Source of the DNA: Bacillota bacterium
GTDB lineage: Bacteria; Bacillota; Clostridia; Acetivibrionales; DSM-2933
Direction: 5' to 3'
Assembly (NCBI GenBank): GCA_023441845.1
Contig: JAEZNF010000645.1
Span: 1 to 5,852 of the forward strand
Length of the DNA: 5,852 nucleotides
The translations under genes and the position numbers were made by a program. The notes beneath the pieces are model-generated. The model was not told the origin of the DNA and did not search any database. It saw nothing but the letters and a program-made list of their open reading frames with translations. The first letter of the stretch is position 1. Each line of letters starts with the position of its first letter. Below are positions 4,368 to 5,852 of the stretch, in pieces.

Positions 4368-5852
4368 TTACTCATTTGAAAATGCTATTCTCAGCATCTC
4401 ATCAAGAGTTGTCCTTCCCTCTAACACATAACTTTTTGCATTCTCCTTAAGAGTTACCATTCCTGTAGCAAGCGATAAGCTTTTTAGTTCGTCTTCGGTA
4501 CATCTTTTATTTATAAGCTCCCTGTGCTTTCCTGTAATGGTCATTATCTCATATACCCCCAGCCTGCCCTTATAACCGGTCTTGTTGCACATGGCGCAGC
4601 CCTTTCCCTTATAAAGCATTACGGGCTTTTTCCCATTGATCCCCAGAATTTCAAGCTCTTCATCGGACGCTGCATATTCATATTTGCAATTGGTGCATAT
4701 CCTTTTCACCAGCCTCTGTGCAATAACTCCGACTATTGATGAAGCCGCCATGAAGGGTTCTATTCCCATGTCAACAAGCCTTAATACTGCCCCCGGAGCG
4801 TCATTGGTGTGTAGTGTACTCAGCACCAAATGACCGGTAATAGCGGCTCTGACCGCAATTTTTGCCGTTTCGGCATCCCTTATTTCACCTATCATTATTA
4901 CATTGGGGTCCTGCCTTAAAATGGAGCGCAAACCTGCCGCAAAAGTCAGCCCGGCTTTGGTATTCACCTGTACGTGATTTACGCCCTCAATTATGCATTC
5001 AACTGGGTCTTCAACGGTAACTATATTTATATCTGGCCGGTTAATCTCGTTAAGCGCGCTGTAAAGCGTTGTTGACTTCCCGCTTCCCGTAGGTCCGGTT
5101 ACAAGTATTATCCCATGCGGATTCTTGAGTAACCTGTCAAACCTTAACAGGTCCTTGGCACTAATTCCCAGTTCTTCCCTGGGAACAATAAAAGCTTTTT
5201 TATCCGCAATTCTTATGACAATCTTTTCCCCGAACACTGTAGGTAGAACAGAAACCCTCAAATCCAGATCGCTGCCGTTTACTGTAACGGTAACCCTTCC
5301 GTCCTGAGGTTGCCTTTTCTCTGCTATGTTCATACCTGCTATAATCTTCATGCGCGTAGCCACCGCAGGCATAATATCAATTTCGGGCCTCATTGTCTCA
5401 TTTAGCTGGCCGTCTGTCCTGTACCTTATTCTTATATACTTTTCAAACGGTTCAATATGTATATCGCTGGCTCTATCATTGACAGCCTGCTCAATAATGG
5501 AATTCACAAGTTTAACTGCGGGTGAATTGTTGATTTCATCAGCAGCCTGCTCATCTATTCCTTCGGCGTTTATTTTAATACTGCTCTGCTCTTTCTTGAA
5601 TTCTTCAACAGCCTGAATTGCCTTTTGTGCCGAATAATACCTGTCAATAGCATTGTGTATGTCCTTTATTGCAGCTATTACAGGCCGGACTTCCATACCG
5701 GAGTATATCCTGATATCGTCGATTGCAAACACATTTAAGGGATCGCTCATTGCGACCGTCAAAACACCATCTTCTTTTTGTATAGGTATAAGCCCATACC
5801 TTCTTGACAAATTTTCAGAAATAGTTAAGCATGCCTGAGAATCAATATCAAA
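4368..5852 (-). CDS. pilB: Type IV pilus assembly ATPase, PilB/GspE family (5' end outside window)
   Basis: Cytoplasmic hexameric ATPase that powers pilus extension. The visible part is 494 codons; the open frame continues to the right edge (residues FDIDSQACLTISENLSRRYG), so the TTG at 5808-5810 is an internal Leu codon, not a start. About 60-80 residues are probably missing compared with usual lengths of 550-570. Counting from the window edge: end of the N-terminal T2SSE_N/MshEN-type domain with LIPI and VAMSDPLNVFAIDDI (about 21-46); ASDIHIEPFE (about 128-137); Walker A GPTGSGKST (253-261); Asp box TVEDPVE (279-285); Walker B region ILRQDPNVIMIGEIRD (311-326); His box TGHLVLSTLHTNDA (339-352); and the zinc tetracysteine C386/C389 and C419/C422 that marks PilB/GspE and is absent from PilT. 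It is followed by pilT in the same direction. GspE of a type II secretion system is possible by sequence alone; the pilus context decides. Confidence 0.93.
   Translation of the reverse strand, partial: FDIDSQACLTISENLSRRYGLIPIQKEDGVLTVAMSDPLNVFAIDDIRIYSGMEVRPVIAAIKDIHNAIDRYYSAQKAIQAVEEFKKEQSSIKINAEGIDEQAADEINNSPAVKLVNSIIEQAVNDRASDIHIEPFEKYIRIRYRTDGQLNETMRPEIDIMPAVATRMKIIAGMNIAEKRQPQDGRVTVTVNGSDLDLRVSVLPTVFGEKIVIRIADKKAFIVPREELGISAKDLLRFDRLLKNPHGIILVTGPTGSGKSTTLYSALNEINRPDINIVTVEDPVECIIEGVNHVQVNTKAGLTFAAGLRSILRQDPNVIMIGEIRDAETAKIAVRAAITGHLVLSTLHTNDAPGAVLRLVDMGIEPFMAASSIVGVIAQRLVKRICTNCKYEYAASDEELEILGINGKKPVMLYKGKGCAMCNKTGYKGRLGVYEIMTITGKHRELINKRCTEDELKSLSLATGMVTLKENAKSYVLEGRTTLDEMLRIAFSNE

Noticed and set aside
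5808..5810. TTG as the start of the assembly ATPase
   Set aside because: The open frame continues upstream to the window edge and encodes family-like N-terminal sequence (ACLTISENLSRRYG), so this TTG is an internal Leu codon of a truncated gene.
187..5852. Type II secretion system instead of a type IV pilus
   Set aside because: The PilT retraction ATPase with its AIRNLIREGK motif is a pilus-specific component and no Gsp-only gene is visible.

Overview
The window is a type IV pilus (T4P) gene cluster, with every gene on the minus strand, so transcription runs from high to low coordinates. In that order it holds: a 5'-truncated GspE/PilB-type assembly ATPase (running off the right edge), the PilT retraction ATPase, a 425-bp gap with a promoter and a structured leader, the PilC/GspF platform protein, a type IV prepilin, the PilD prepilin peptidase, and the start of a ComFB-family protein (running off the left edge). 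AT-rich DNA, strong AGGAGG-type ribosome binding sites, occasional TTG starts and the gene order suggest a Firmicute of class Clostridia, plausibly a cellulolytic Ruminiclostridium/Acetivibrio-like relative. That placement is inference from style; no taxonomic marker is present.

Layout: 4368-5852 assembly ATPase; 4219-4367 short AT-rich gap; 3163-4218 pilT; 2738-3162 gap; 1511-2737 pilC (TTG start); 1030-1485 pilA; 187-999 pilD; 1-158 comFB fragment. The last four genes are separated by only 25-30 bp and look like one operon. The gap before pilC holds a good sigma-A-type promoter (2958-2986), so pilC-pilA-pilD-comFB can probably be transcribed apart from the two ATPase genes.

How the parts work together: PilD cleaves and N-methylates the prepilin. 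PilC in the inner membrane is the platform on which pilin is polymerised by the PilB-type motor and depolymerised by PilT. A motor pair plus PilT points to a dynamic, retractile T4aP-like pilus (twitching, adhesion or DNA uptake) rather than a plain type II secretion system. ComFB-type proteins are known from late competence operons, and relatives have been reported as cyclic-dinucleotide receptors, so the last gene may be a regulatory link.

The least explained part is the roughly 214-nt leader predicted between the promoter and pilC. It contains a 14-bp perfect stem with a loop that could pair downstream, and a 15-pair palindrome whose only two DNA mismatches become G-U pairs in the minus-strand transcript. 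Upstream of the promoter lies a 10-bp direct repeat with 20-bp periodicity. No known riboswitch core was recognised. A small ORF with a CPEC motif starts one base after the pilT stop.
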